Shown here: positions 17,889-27,089 of the stretch, one piece after another
Layout: each line of letters begins with the position of its first letter
Position numbering within the stretch: position 1 is the stretch's first letter
Origin: Burkholderiales bacterium
GTDB lineage: Bacteria; Pseudomonadota; Gammaproteobacteria; Burkholderiales; Burkholderiaceae_E
Direction: 5' to 3'
Assembly (NCBI GenBank): GCA_003577305.1
Contig: QEVL01000006.1
Span: forward strand, 1-64,000
DNA: 64,000 bases
Position numbers and translations under genes: made by a program
The notes under the pieces: model-generated
The model's database searches: none
Told to the model about the DNA's origin: nothing
Seen by the model: the letters and a program-made list of their open reading frames with translations, nothing else

Positions 17889-18929
17889 ATGAGAATCGGC
17901 GCTGCCCGCCAGAGCTACGCGTCCGACGAGGCACTGCTCGACTCGCGCACCCAATGGGCGTGGACGGCCGCGCTCGGCGCGACGCTGCTCGCGTTCCCGT
18001 TCGTCGCCAACTCGTACTGGCTCTACCTCGCCTGCCTGGTGGCGATCCACGTCGCCAGCGCCACCGGCCTGAACATTCTCACCGGCTACACCGGGCTGGT
18101 GAGCCTCGGCCAGGCGGCGTTCATGGGGCTGGGCGCCTACACGGTGGCGGTGCTCGAGTTGCGCGCCGGCACGCCGGCGCTGCTGAACCTCGCGGCCGCG
18201 GGCGTGGTCGCGATGGCCGGCGGCGTCGTGGTCGGCATCCCGTCGCTGCGCGTCAAGGGCCTGTACCTGGCGATCGCCACCATCGCTGCGTCGTTCATCG
18301 CGCACTTCCTGTTCGCGAACTGGAGCTCGCTCACCGGAGGCACCGCCGGCCTGTCGCTTCCGCCGGCCAGCGTGTTCGGCGTGGCGCTCGACACCTCGTT
18401 CCGCATCTACTGGCTGGTCGTGCCGATTACGGTGCTGATGGTCGCCGGCGCGGCCAACCTGTTCCGCACGCGCATCGGCCGCGCGTTCATCGCGATTCGC
18501 GACCGCGACATCTCGGCGGAAGTGCTCGGCATCCCGCTGCTGCGCTACAAGCTGCTGTCGTTCGCGCTCTCGTCGTTCTACGCCGGCGTCGCCGGAGGTC
18601 TCTGGGCGTATTTCTTCCGCGTCGTCACGCCGGAGAGCTTCCCGCTGATCATGTCGATCTTCTTCCTCGCCGCGATCATCGTCGGCGGCATGGGAACGAT
18701 CCTCGGCGGCATACTCGGAGCGGCGTTCATGACGATGGTGCCCGAACTGCTCAAGCTGCTCGTCGGCTGGCTGCCGCTGGGAGGCAACGCCGCGCTGGTC
18801 CTCTCGCCGGTGCGCACCATGGTCTTCGGCGCGCTGATCGTGGGGTTCCTGATCTTCGAGCCGCACGGACTGGCCGAAATCTGGCGGCGCGTGCGCCGCT
18901 TCTTTCACCTCTACCCGTTCCGCACCTGA
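17889..18929 (+). CDS. livM: LIV-type ABC transporter permease, LivM family
   Basis: A 346-residue permease with about nine hydrophobic segments, the LivM motif GYTGLVSLGQAAFMGLGAY and the cytoplasmic coupling region RDRDISAEVLGIPLLRYK. It starts 10 bases after livH. The C-terminus is basic and unusually Arg-rich (RRVRRFFHLYPFRT). It works with LivH, LivG, LivF and the binding protein encoded on either side. Confidence 0.92.
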   Translation: MRIGAARQSYASDEALLDSRTQWAWTAALGATLLAFPFVANSYWLYLACLVAIHVASATGLNILTGYTGLVSLGQAAFMGLGAYTVAVLELRAGTPALLNLAAAGVVAMAGGVVVGIPSLRVKGLYLAIATIAASFIAHFLFANWSSLTGGTAGLSLPPASVFGVALDTSFRIYWLVVPITVLMVAGAANLFRTRIGRAFIAIRDRDISAEVLGIPLLRYKLLSFALSSFYAGVAGGLWAYFFRVVTPESFPLIMSIFFLAAIIVGGMGTILGGILGAAFMTMVPELLKLLVGWLPLGGNAALVLSPVRTMVFGALIVGFLIFEPHGLAEIWRRVRRFFHLYPFRT

Positions 18930-18976
18930 GCGAGCCCGCTCGCCCGTTCACCACCATGCCCGACAAGGAGGACGAC

Positions 18977-20164
18977 ATGAAGCAACCGACCCGCCGCGGA
19001 CACGCCCGGCGCCAACTGATGGCCGCGTTCGCGGCCGCCGCCGGCCTCGCGCTCGCCCCCGCGGCGCAGGCGCAGCCCGAAGACATCGTCATCGGAGGCT
19101 CGATCCCGATGACCGGCGTCTTCGCGTTCGCCGGCATCGGCATCCACGCCGGCATCCAGGACTACGTGAAGATCGTCAACGACGCCGGCGGCATCAAGGG
19201 CCGCAAGCTGCGCTACGTGCCCGAGGACACCGCCTACAAGGTCGACGCGTCGGTCGCGGCGTTCAAGAAGATCACGAGCCAGAACAAGGTCAACCTGTAT
19301 TACGGCGACTCGACCGCGTTCGCCAAGACGATCAACCCCGAACTCGACCGGATGGGCACGATCCTCATGGCCGGCGCCTCGTTCGCCACCGAGATCAACA
19401 ATCCGCAGAAGTATCCGTACCAGTTCCTGGTCGGGCCCGACTACACCGAGATGTTCGGCATCCTGCTGCGCTACATTGCGAAGGCCAAGCCCGGCGCCAA
19501 GGTGGCGTTCGTATACTCCGACTCCGAGTTCGGTCGCGATCCGGTCGAACCGGGCCGCGAACTGGCGAAGAAGCTCGGCCTCACCGTCGCCGCCGAGATC
19601 ATGACCGCGCCGGGCAGCGTCGACGTCTCGGCCGAGGTGATCAAGCTGCGCCGCGCCGCGCCCGACTACACGATCTTCCACGGCTACGTGCTCGCGCCGA
19701 TCCCGGAGTTCGTCACGCAGGCGAAGAAGATGGGCATGACCAGCCAGTTCATGGGCACCTTCTGGACCATGGACCACTCGATGGTCATGAAGATGGGCGA
19801 GGCCGCCGAAGGCTTCATGGGAGTGATGCCGTTCCGCTACTACTACGAGACCGACCCGAAGGCGCCGATGCTCGAGAAGATCCGCCAGATGCGGCCCGAG
19901 TACCAGAGCAACGCCTACATGCAGGCCTTCCTCACCACGATGCTGTTCGCCGAGTCGGCCAGGCGCACGCTCGACGCCGGCAAGGAACTGAACGGCAAGA
20001 ACCTCAAGGCCGCGCTCAATTCGATCCGCGACTTCGACACCGGCGGCATCATCGGCGTGCCGATCTCCATCAAGGGCAACTCGATTCCGGTGGGCCGGAT
20101 CGTGCGCGCCGACGTCAAGCAGCAGAAGATGGTACCGGTGTCGGACTGGATCTCGCTGGAGTGA
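18977..20164 (+). CDS. Periplasmic binding protein of second LIV-type transporter
   Basis: A 395-residue type-1 periplasmic binding protein with a signal peptide ending near AQA-QPEDI; the n-region RRGHARRQLM contains paired arginines, so Sec or Tat export is possible. The first strand IGGSIPMTGVFAFAG is typical of LivJ-like proteins. AAGGAGG-type ribosome site AAGGAGGACGAC directly precedes the ATG. It is the fourth gene of the operon, after the permeases, with a 47-base spacer. The ligand is unknown; the operon ends in an acyl-CoA ligase, so an aromatic or fatty acid is a reasonable inference. Confidence 0.9.
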   Translation: MKQPTRRGHARRQLMAAFAAAAGLALAPAAQAQPEDIVIGGSIPMTGVFAFAGIGIHAGIQDYVKIVNDAGGIKGRKLRYVPEDTAYKVDASVAAFKKITSQNKVNLYYGDSTAFAKTINPELDRMGTILMAGASFATEINNPQKYPYQFLVGPDYTEMFGILLRYIAKAKPGAKVAFVYSDSEFGRDPVEPGRELAKKLGLTVAAEIMTAPGSVDVSAEVIKLRRAAPDYTIFHGYVLAPIPEFVTQAKKMGMTSQFMGTFWTMDHSMVMKMGEAAEGFMGVMPFRYYYETDPKAPMLEKIRQMRPEYQSNAYMQAFLTTMLFAESARRTLDAGKELNGKNLKAALNSIRDFDTGGIIGVPISIKGNSIPVGRIVRADVKQQKMVPVSDWISLE

Positions 20165-20171
20165 GCCGCCC

Positions 20172-20993
20172 GTGAGCGACGACGCCGTCCTCGAGATCAA
20201 CAACATCGAGGTGATCTACAACCGCGCGGTGCAGGTGCTGCGCGGGTTGTCGCTGTCGGTGCCGCGCGGGCGCATCGTGGCGCTGCTCGGCTCCAACGGC
20301 GCGGGCAAGTCGACCACGCTCAAGGCGGTGTCGAACCTGCTCGCGCTCGAAGACGGCGAGATGACGGCGGGTGGCGTGCGCTTCGACGGCCGCGACACGG
20401 CGCGCCTGGCGCCGCACGCGCTGGTGCGCGCCGGGCTGTTCCACGTGATGGAAGGCCGGCACGTGTTCGAGGACCTGACGGTGGAGGAGAACCTGCTGGC
20501 GGCCACCTACGCGCTGGCCGGCAGGCGCGAGGCTGCCGGCGCGGCGCGCTCGGGCTTCGACCTGGTCTACGAGTATTTCCCGCGCCTGTACGAGCGCCGC
20601 AACGGGCTCGCCGGCTACCTGTCGGGCGGCGAGCAGCAGATGCTCGCGATCGGCCGCGCGCTGATCGCGCGCCCCACGCTGATGCTGCTCGACGAGCCCT
20701 CGCTCGGATTGTCGCCGCTGCTGGTGGAGAGCATTTTCGCGATCATCGCGCGGATCAACGCCGAGCAGCAGGTGTCGATGCTGCTGGTCGAGCAGAACGC
20801 ATCGGTGGCACTGGCGGTAGCGCACTATGGCTACATCATGGAGATGGGCAAGGTCGTGATCGACGGCAGCAGCGAGCGGCTCGCCGCCGACCAGGACGTG
20901 CGCGAGTTCTACCTCGGCATGGGCGGCGCGGGCGAAGCGCGCAGCTTCCGCGACGTCAAGCACTACAAGCGCCGCAAGCGCTGGCTGTCGTGA
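20172..20993 (+). CDS. livF: LIV-type ABC transporter ATPase, LivF family with basic C-terminal tail
   Basis: A 273-residue ATPase with Walker A GSNGAGKST, signature LSGGEQQMLAIGRAL and Walker B LMLLDEPSLGLSP. It is about 35 residues longer than a standard LivF; the extra tail ends DVKHYKRRKRWLS, strongly basic. The GTG start lies 7 bases after the binding-protein stop. The last four bases overlap the GTG of the acyl-CoA ligase. The tail could contact the membrane or the ligase (speculative). Confidence 0.92.
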   Translation: MSDDAVLEINNIEVIYNRAVQVLRGLSLSVPRGRIVALLGSNGAGKSTTLKAVSNLLALEDGEMTAGGVRFDGRDTARLAPHALVRAGLFHVMEGRHVFEDLTVEENLLAATYALAGRREAAGAARSGFDLVYEYFPRLYERRNGLAGYLSGGEQQMLAIGRALIARPTLMLLDEPSLGLSPLLVESIFAIIARINAEQQVSMLLVEQNASVALAVAHYGYIMEMGKVVIDGSSERLAADQDVREFYLGMGGAGEARSFRDVKHYKRRKRWLS

Positions 20994-22804
20994 CGCTGCC
21001 GGCGCTGCCGCCGCTCACGCTGGCGCAGATGCTGCGCGAGCAGGCGCGGCTGCGGCCGGACGCGATCGCCATCCGGCAGAAGGAATTCGGCATCTGGAAC
21101 CCGGTCGACTGGCAGACCTGGTGGCGGCGGGCGTGCCACGTCGGCCACGGGCTGCGCGCACTCGGCCTGCGCGCCGGCGGGCACGTCGGCGTCCTCTCGG
21201 AGAACCGGGTCGAATGGGTGCTCGCGCAGCTCGGCACGAGCCTGGTCGGCGCGGTCACCGTGGGCGTGTATCCGACCAGCCCGACTTCCGAGGTCGCGTA
21301 CGTGCTCGGCCACGCAGACGTCGACATCGTGGTCTGCGAAGACCAGGAGCAGACCGACAAGGTGATCGCGGCACGCGCGCAGCTGCCGCGGCTGCGCGCG
21401 ATCGTGGTCATGGAGAAGAAGGGCCTGCGCAACACGCCGCCGGAGCACCGCGAACTGGTCAAGCCGTTCGACGAGATCGAGCGGCTCGGCGCGCAGCACG
21501 AGGCGGCGCACCCGGCGCTGGTCGACGAAGTGCTCGCCGCGCAGACGCTCGACGATGTCGCCCTCATGATCTACACCTCGGGCTCGACCGGCCGGCCCAA
21601 GGGCGCGATGATCAGCTACGGCAACATCCGCGCGGTGGTCCCCGGCATCGTCGAGCGTCTGGAGCTGCGGCCGGACACGACCCACCTGTCCTATCTGCCG
21701 CTTTGCCACGTCGCCGAGCAGATGCTGACCACCTTCGTGCCGATCTACCTCGGCTCGCAGGTGAACTTCGGCGAGTCGATCCGCACCGTGCAGGAAGATC
21801 TTCGCGAAGTGGCCCCGACGATGTTCCTCGGCGTGCCGCGCATCTGGGAGAAACTGCACGCGTCGATCCAGATCAGGATGCAGGAGACCGGACGACTGCG
21901 GCGCGCGCTGTTCGAGCGCGCGATGACCGCGTGCGAACCCTTCGCCGCGAAGGCCCCGCAGCAGCGCACGATCTCCGAGAAGCTGCGCTTCGCGATCGCC
22001 TGGCTCGCGATCTTCCGCGCGCTGCAGAACTTCATCGGACTGCGCTGCACGCGCGTCGCGCTGACCGGCGCCGCGTCGATTCCGCCGGCGGTCGTGCGGT
22101 TCTTCCGCACGATCGGCGTCCCGCTGGTCGAGGTCTACGGACTCACCGAGTCCACCGGAATGATCACCGGCCAGCGGCTCGACCGCGTACGCATCGGCAC
22201 CGTCGGCGAACCCACGCTCGGCGTCGAGCACCGCATCGGCGCCGAGGGCGAACTGCTGGTGCGCGGCGACATGGTCTTCCTGGGCTATTACAGGAATCCG
22301 GAGGCCACCGCCGCGACGATCCGCGACGGCTGGCTGCACACCGGCGACGTGGTGCGCGAGGAAGACGGGCAGCTGCGCATCGTCGACCGGCTCAAGGACA
22401 TCATGATCACCGCGGGCGGCAAGAACCTCACGCCGTCGGAGATCGAGAACACGATGAAGGCGAGCCCGTTCATCCGCGAGTGCATCGTGATCGCCGACGG
22501 CCGGCGCTTCGCGTCGGCGCTGGTGCAGATCGACTTCGAGACGGTCGCCAAGTGGGCCGAATCGCAGCGCATCGCGTTCACCCACTTCCGCTCGCTGGCC
22601 GAGAACCCCAGCGTGCGCGAACTGATCGAGTCGGAGATCGCGCGCGGCAACGCGCAGCTGGCACCGGTCGCACAGGTGCGACGCTTCCATCTGCTCACGA
22701 AGGAACTCGACCACGACGAGGGCGAGGTCACGGCGACGATGAAGGTGCGCCGCGCGAGCATCTACCAGGCCTACGCGGCCGAGATCGAGGCCCTGTACCG
22801 CTGA
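20990..22804 (+). CDS. AMP-forming acyl-CoA ligase (long-chain type)
   Basis: A 604-residue ANL-superfamily enzyme that would convert a carboxylic acid, ATP and CoA to acyl-CoA, AMP and PPi. It has the P-loop YTSGSTGRPKG at 195-205, a VYGLTESTG motif, the GWLHTGDV motif and the hinge/catalytic-loop region DRLKDIMITAGGKNLTPSEIEN. The long-chain-type insert region (FERAMTACEPFA) is present. The start GTG overlaps the livF stop (GTGA), so it is coupled to the transporter and likely activates the imported acid at the membrane (vectorial acylation, inference). Chain length or aromatic specificity cannot be set by eye. Confidence 0.92.
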   Translation: MTLPALPPLTLAQMLREQARLRPDAIAIRQKEFGIWNPVDWQTWWRRACHVGHGLRALGLRAGGHVGVLSENRVEWVLAQLGTSLVGAVTVGVYPTSPTSEVAYVLGHADVDIVVCEDQEQTDKVIAARAQLPRLRAIVVMEKKGLRNTPPEHRELVKPFDEIERLGAQHEAAHPALVDEVLAAQTLDDVALMIYTSGSTGRPKGAMISYGNIRAVVPGIVERLELRPDTTHLSYLPLCHVAEQMLTTFVPIYLGSQVNFGESIRTVQEDLREVAPTMFLGVPRIWEKLHASIQIRMQETGRLRRALFERAMTACEPFAAKAPQQRTISEKLRFAIAWLAIFRALQNFIGLRCTRVALTGAASIPPAVVRFFRTIGVPLVEVYGLTESTGMITGQRLDRVRIGTVGEPTLGVEHRIGAEGELLVRGDMVFLGYYRNPEATAATIRDGWLHTGDVVREEDGQLRIVDRLKDIMITAGGKNLTPSEIENTMKASPFIRECIVIADGRRFASALVQIDFETVAKWAESQRIAFTHFRSLAENPSVRELIESEIARGNAQLAPVAQVRRFHLLTKELDHDEGEVTATMKVRRASIYQAYAAEIEALYR

Positions 22805-22813
22805 TCGGTGCGC

Positions 22814-23980
22814 TCAGTACCAGTCGTTGAGCATCACGCCCAGGCCGATGCGCCTGATCCGCGTTCGGTAATCGAGCAGGTTCTCGCCGTAGCCGTCGAA
22901 GTACTGGACGTGCCAGCGCAGGTTCGGGCTGATGCCGGTGGGGCGGCTGTAGTCGAGCTGCACCGCGCCCTTGCCGCCATCCGACAGGCTGCGCCGCATC
23001 GTCAGCGTCCAGTTGTGCAGCCCGCCCGCGTAGCCGACGCGCAGCTCTCCGTGGCCTGCATAACGCGTGATGTCCGGATTGTCGTCGCCCCTGGGCGAGT
23101 CCGGGGTCGGCTTGGCGTCTTCGGGAATGCGCCACCATGGACGGATGCCGATCCACCATGGACCGGGCCGGTCGAGCAGCGCCTCGACGAACAGCCGGTT
23201 CCAGCTGCGCGAGAACTCGCCGGCGCGCCCGTTCGACTGGTGTACGAAGCCCGCCGAGGCCACCCGCCAGTCCCAGCCGAGCAACCGCATCGTCGGGGCC
23301 CACGACGCGAAGACCTCGGGTTCGTGGCTGTATTCGCGAAACGGACTCGAGCGTTCGCTGTTGTACGCCTGCCACCACGACCGCCCCGTATACGCGAAGA
23401 ACACCGCGAGGCGCCCGTCGTACAGCGGCGGCGTCAACGGGAACTTGAAGCTCACCTGGAACTTGACCTCGTTGCGCTGCACCGGCGCGGCGCCGGCAGT
23501 TCCCGGCGCATCGAGCGAGTGACTGAACGGCAGAAGGTAGTTCGGCCGGTGCGGCAGCAGCACGAAACGCTCGCTCCAGAGCACTCCCTCCTCCTCGATG
23601 CGCCGGCGCACCGGCGAGTCGCCGACGGGTTTCGATCGGGAGGCCGGCGCCACCGACAGGCCCTGCGGCGTGTCGCGGACGACACCGACCGTGGGGCCCG
23701 CGATCGAACCGCCCGCCGCCGACGGCGGCGCGAGCGATTCCGGCGCCGGCGCGACGCGCGCAGGCTCGGGCGCCGGCGGCTCGACGCATCCGGCGCGAAG
23801 CTCCTCGACCGTGGTGAGCGGCGTCGCCCGGCGCAACGCATCGAGCAGGCAGCGCTCCTCGGGGGTCTGCGCCAGCGCCCCCGCGGCCAGCGCCAGCCCG
23901 GCGACGAAGGCACTGCCGGTACGCAGGAACCCGGGGCGAAAGAATCCGGCGTGGACGAGACCGGTCGGCATGGCCGACAT
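22814..23980 (-). CDS. pldA: Outer-membrane phospholipase A1
   Basis: A 388-residue outer-membrane beta-barrel hydrolase (OMPLA). A signal peptide runs to about residue 37 (ALA-QTPEER), followed by an Ala/Pro-rich stretch to about residue 120 not present in E. coli PldA (289 residues). The catalytic triad is His247 and Ser249 in HQSNG and Asn261 in SRSWNRL; the 14-residue spacing equals that of E. coli His142/Asn156. The protein ends in aromatic Tyr as barrels do (LNDWY). It converges on the ligase gene with 9 bases between stops and is the last gene of the leftward sox-containing series. Confidence 0.93.
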   Translation of the reverse strand: MSAMPTGLVHAGFFRPGFLRTGSAFVAGLALAAGALAQTPEERCLLDALRRATPLTTVEELRAGCVEPPAPEPARVAPAPESLAPPSAAGGSIAGPTVGVVRDTPQGLSVAPASRSKPVGDSPVRRRIEEEGVLWSERFVLLPHRPNYLLPFSHSLDAPGTAGAAPVQRNEVKFQVSFKFPLTPPLYDGRLAVFFAYTGRSWWQAYNSERSSPFREYSHEPEVFASWAPTMRLLGWDWRVASAGFVHQSNGRAGEFSRSWNRLFVEALLDRPGPWWIGIRPWWRIPEDAKPTPDSPRGDDNPDITRYAGHGELRVGYAGGLHNWTLTMRRSLSDGGKGAVQLDYSRPTGISPNLRWHVQYFDGYGENLLDYRTRIRRIGLGVMLNDWY

Positions 23981-24022
23981 TCTGGACCAGGAGGGCGAGC
24001 CACCCCGATGGGCGCCCGGGCG

Positions 24023-24175
24023 TCAGCTCCCGAACCCCAGCCCGTGGCCGGTGAAGATCGCCAGGCCGAGCACGACCGCGAGCCAGAGCAGCCAAAGCAC
24101 CCACCGCAACCGCGGATGCCGGTCGCAACCGCAGTCGTCTTCGACGGCGGACGGCCGCGGCGGGCGCGCGAGCAT
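24023..24175 (-). CDS. 50-residue single-pass membrane ORF with N-terminal Cys pair
   Basis: A short ORF with an N-terminal polar segment containing DDCGCDRHPR (Cys17 and Cys19 beside His22) followed by one hydrophobic helix (about residues 26-43, Trp/Leu-rich). It begins 11 bases after the stop of the HbpS-like gene and ends before pldA, in a slot otherwise empty in a tightly packed operon. There is no clear ribosome site, so it would rely on coupling. The Cys/His cluster could bind a metal or heme. It may also be a chance ORF. Confidence 0.45.
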   Translation of the reverse strand: MLARPPRPSAVEDDCGCDRHPRLRWVLWLLWLAVVLGLAIFTGHGLGFGS

Positions 24176-24186
24176 CACGGCAGGAG

Positions 24187-24690
24187 TCAGAACTCGATGT
24201 CGGCGCGGATCGCCTCGATGCCCGCACGCGCGCAGGCCTCGTCGGCGGTGCCTCCGGGGGCGCCGGATACGCCGATGCCGGCCACGGTGGAGCCCGCGGC
24301 CTCGATCGGCAGACCGCCGCCCAGCGCGGCCACGCGCGGAATGTCGCGGATCGCACTCATCGGCTTGCCGGCCTGCGTCTCGGCGGCCAGTTCGGCCGTG
24401 GAGATGCGAAAGGACGCTGCGGTCCAGGCCTTGTTGGCGGCCACCTCGACCGTGTGCGCACCGGCGAAACGATCGCGCAAGTAGACCTGCAGCACGCCGC
24501 TGCGATCGCTCACCGCGACGCCGACCTGGTAGCCGCCCTTGCGGCAGGCCTCGAGCGCCGCCTGCGCCGCCTTCAGCGCAACCTCGACGGTGAGGCTCTT
24601 CGTGGTGAAGGTGGATTCGGCCATGGCAGCAGGCGCACCGAGCGACAGCAGCGCGACCAGTGCGGCGCTGCGGAATCCGGAGAGGGTCAT
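24187..24690 (-). CDS. Exported GlcG/HbpS-family heme-binding-type protein
   Basis: A 167-residue protein of the GlcG/HbpS (DUF336) fold. A Sec signal peptide occupies residues 1-24 (cleavage AMA-ES). The mature part shows the family pattern: GVAVSDRSGVLQVYLR, then AANKAWTAASF, then GGLPIEAAGSTVAGIGVSG. The ATG at 24690 has GGAGG 6 bases upstream and overlaps the stop of the redoxin gene (ATGA). Members bind heme or cobalamin or occur as accessory proteins; genes of this type recur near sox genes. The role here is probably periplasmic redox or cofactor handling (inference). Confidence 0.82.
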   Translation of the reverse strand: MTLSGFRSAALVALLSLGAPAAMAESTFTTKSLTVEVALKAAQAALEACRKGGYQVGVAVSDRSGVLQVYLRDRFAGAHTVEVAANKAWTAASFRISTAELAAETQAGKPMSAIRDIPRVAALGGGLPIEAAGSTVAGIGVSGAPGGTADEACARAGIEAIRADIEF

Positions 24691-25262
24691 GATGTCCTCC
24701 AGCGTGCGAGTTCCTCGATGTCTTCGGGAAACATCTCGCCGATCTCGATCTGCCTGAGCCTGGCGTCGCGGCCGATCACCCAGACGATCGGCAGTCCCTT
24801 GGGGCGCCCGATGGCCGCCTGCCACTGCGCATCGAACATCGCGGCGTGAAACGCGTAACCGTGCTCGCGCATGTACTGCTGCGCGTCCTCTGGCCTGCGG
24901 TCTATCGACAGCCCCAGCACCTCGAGTCCCGATCCGGCGTGCGCGCGGTGCAGTTGGTCGAGGTGCGGATTCTGCCGCTTGCAGAACGGGCACCAGGTCG
25001 CCCACAGTTCGATCACCAGCACCTTGTCGCGCCAGTACGCGGGCGGCAACTCGCGGCCGTCGAGCAACCGGGCGGCCGGCAACTCGATCCTGGCGCCGAT
25101 CGCGGGTGGATCGGTGCGGGCAGCCCCGCGCGGCGCCGCTCCCGGCGCGGCACCCGACTGCGCGAGCACCGGGGCCGACAGGCCAGCCAACGCAAACCCG
25201 GCGGCGCGCCGCAACAGGCGGCGCCGACCCCGGACGGATGACGACTCGAACGCGTGCGACAT
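24687..25262 (-). CDS. TlpA-like periplasmic thioredoxin
   Basis: A 191-residue redoxin. An RRR-containing leader (GRRRLLRRAAG, residues 12-22) and a hydrophobic core to about residue 34 suggest export, possibly by Tat. The thioredoxin fold has the active site WCPFC (Cys91, Cys94) and a cis-Pro region GLPIVWVI. It lies 44 bases after soxB in the same direction. TlpA/SoxS-type redoxins keep the SoxY carrier or SoxA cysteines reduced, which is the likely job here. Assignment to SoxS proper is not claimed. Confidence 0.85.
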   Translation of the reverse strand: MSHAFESSSVRGRRRLLRRAAGFALAGLSAPVLAQSGAAPGAAPRGAARTDPPAIGARIELPAARLLDGRELPPAYWRDKVLVIELWATWCPFCKRQNPHLDQLHRAHAGSGLEVLGLSIDRRPEDAQQYMREHGYAFHAAMFDAQWQAAIGRPKGLPIVWVIGRDARLRQIEIGEMFPEDIEELARWRTS

Positions 25263-25306
25263 GCGATCCCCGGATCTCGTGCGGGTGGTGGACAGCAGCG
25301 ATTGTC

Positions 25307-27007
25307 TCAGCCGATGCCGGGATTGTCTTTCATTCCGATCAAACGCGGCAGGTTGAGCCTGCGCGGCGTCACGGTGCCCCTGCCCGTCAGCCAGCGCTCC
25401 ACCAGTTCCCAGACCGGCTCGCCGCCGGCACCCTCGGCCACCGGCGCCCAGCCGGCGACCCGGTAGCTGCGCTTCGCGTCGATCGGCTTGCCGTCGAGCC
25501 GCATGTCGGAGATCCGGCTGCCCATCGGGGCATTCGGGTCACAGGCATAGGTGAGCCCGCCCACGCGTACCATGTCGCCGCCCTGCTGGTAGTAGGGATC
25601 GGGATTGAACAGGTTGTCGGCAACGTCCTCGAGGATCGTCTTGATCATCTCGCCGGAGAAGTCGTTCACCGTGGTGAACGGGTAGGTGATCGCGGTCTGG
25701 TCCATCAGGTGCTCGCGCGTGATCGTCTGCCCTGGCAGCAGCGTGGTGCCCCAGCGAAAACCCGGCGAGAACGCGATCTGCGCACCCTTGACCTCCATCA
25801 GTGCGTCGAGGATCAGCTGATCGAAGGTGCCGTTGAAGTTGCCGCGCCGGTACAGCAGCGCCTCGGTGACCGCCAGCGGTTGCTCGAGCCGCGCGCGATG
25901 CGGCGCCCGCACCCGCTCGATCAGCGCCTGCATCGCCGGATCGGCCGGCAGCAGGTTCGCGAACACCGGAAGCAGGCGATAGCGGAAACCGTCGACCTTG
26001 CCGCCGCGCACGTCGAAATCGAGCACGCCGAGGAACTTGCCGTTCGAGCCCGCGTTGGTCACCAGCGTGACGCCGCCCGCATTGCGGATCGGCACCGGCT
26101 GGGGCACGCCGTCGTGCGTGTGGCCGCCGAGGATCGCGTCGATGCCGGCGACCCGCGTGGCCAGCTTCAGGTCGACGTCCATGCCATTGTGCGAAAGCAG
26201 CACCACCACCTGCGCGCCCCTGGCGCGCACTTCATCGACGATCTTCTGCAGCCGCTCGTCCTGGATGCCGAAGCTCCAGTCGGGGACCAGGTGGCGCGGA
26301 TTGGCGATCGGCGTGTAGGGAAACGCCTGGCCGATGATCGCCACCGGCACGCCGTTGATTTCGCGCACCGTGTGCGAAGCGAACACCGGGTCTTCGAAAT
26401 CGGTCGTGCGCACGTTCTGCGCGACGAAGTCGACGCGGCCCCGGAGGTCCTTCGCGACGATTTCCTCGACCCGTTTCGCGCCCAGCGTGAACTCCCAGTG
26501 GCCGGTCATCACGTCGACGCCGAGCAGCTTGCACGCGTCGACCATGTCCTGGCCCTTCGACCACAACGCGGTGGCCGAGCCCTGCCAGGTGTCGCCACCG
26601 TCGAGCAGCAACGCGCCGGGACGCGAAGCCTTCAACTGCCTGACGAGGGTGGCCAGGTGCGCGAAGCCGCCAACCTTGCCGTAGGTGCGCGCGGCCGCTT
26701 CGAAGTCGAGGAAGGTGAACGCGTGCGCCTCGGGCGTTCCCGGCTGCACGCCGAATGCCTTCAGCAGGTGCTCGCCAACCAGGTGGGGCGGCCGTCCGCG
26801 GGCCCCGGCAACGCCGAGGTTCACGCTCGGCTCGCGGAAGTAGATCGGCAACAGCTGCGCGTGGCAGTCGGTGAAGTGCAGCAGGCTCACGTTGCCGAAG
26901 CGCGGCACCTCGTACATGGTGGCGGCGCCGCTCGACGCGTACGCCTGCAGCGGCAAGCCGGCGGCCGAGGCGGTCGCGAGAACCTGCAGGAACTCCCTTC
27001 GATCCAT
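25307..27007 (-). CDS. soxB: Thiosulfohydrolase SoxB
   Basis: A 566-residue periplasmic dimanganese enzyme that hydrolyses the sulfonate from SoxY-bound S-thiosulfonate as sulfate. The leader MDRREFLQVL carries the twin-arginine motif typical of SoxB. Metal-site motifs of the 5'-nucleotidase-like superfamily are in order: FTDCHAQ near residue 45, DGGDTWQGS, GHWEF (the SoxB form of GNHE), LLSHNGMD and GGHTHDG. The ATG at 27007 starts the Tat motif; an upstream in-frame start at 27055 would bury it. Length fits the family (about 560). It lies between soxX and the redoxin gene. Confidence 0.96.
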   Translation of the reverse strand: MDRREFLQVLATASAAGLPLQAYASSGAATMYEVPRFGNVSLLHFTDCHAQLLPIYFREPSVNLGVAGARGRPPHLVGEHLLKAFGVQPGTPEAHAFTFLDFEAAARTYGKVGGFAHLATLVRQLKASRPGALLLDGGDTWQGSATALWSKGQDMVDACKLLGVDVMTGHWEFTLGAKRVEEIVAKDLRGRVDFVAQNVRTTDFEDPVFASHTVREINGVPVAIIGQAFPYTPIANPRHLVPDWSFGIQDERLQKIVDEVRARGAQVVVLLSHNGMDVDLKLATRVAGIDAILGGHTHDGVPQPVPIRNAGGVTLVTNAGSNGKFLGVLDFDVRGGKVDGFRYRLLPVFANLLPADPAMQALIERVRAPHRARLEQPLAVTEALLYRRGNFNGTFDQLILDALMEVKGAQIAFSPGFRWGTTLLPGQTITREHLMDQTAITYPFTTVNDFSGEMIKTILEDVADNLFNPDPYYQQGGDMVRVGGLTYACDPNAPMGSRISDMRLDGKPIDAKRSYRVAGWAPVAEGAGGEPVWELVERWLTGRGTVTPRRLNLPRLIGMKDNPGIG

Positions 27008-27089
27008 CACCGTCCGACCCGCGTGAAGTGCCCGTCCGGAACGCGGACGAAACAAGGGCCGCGCGCAGGCGGCCCGCCGAACGAACCGC

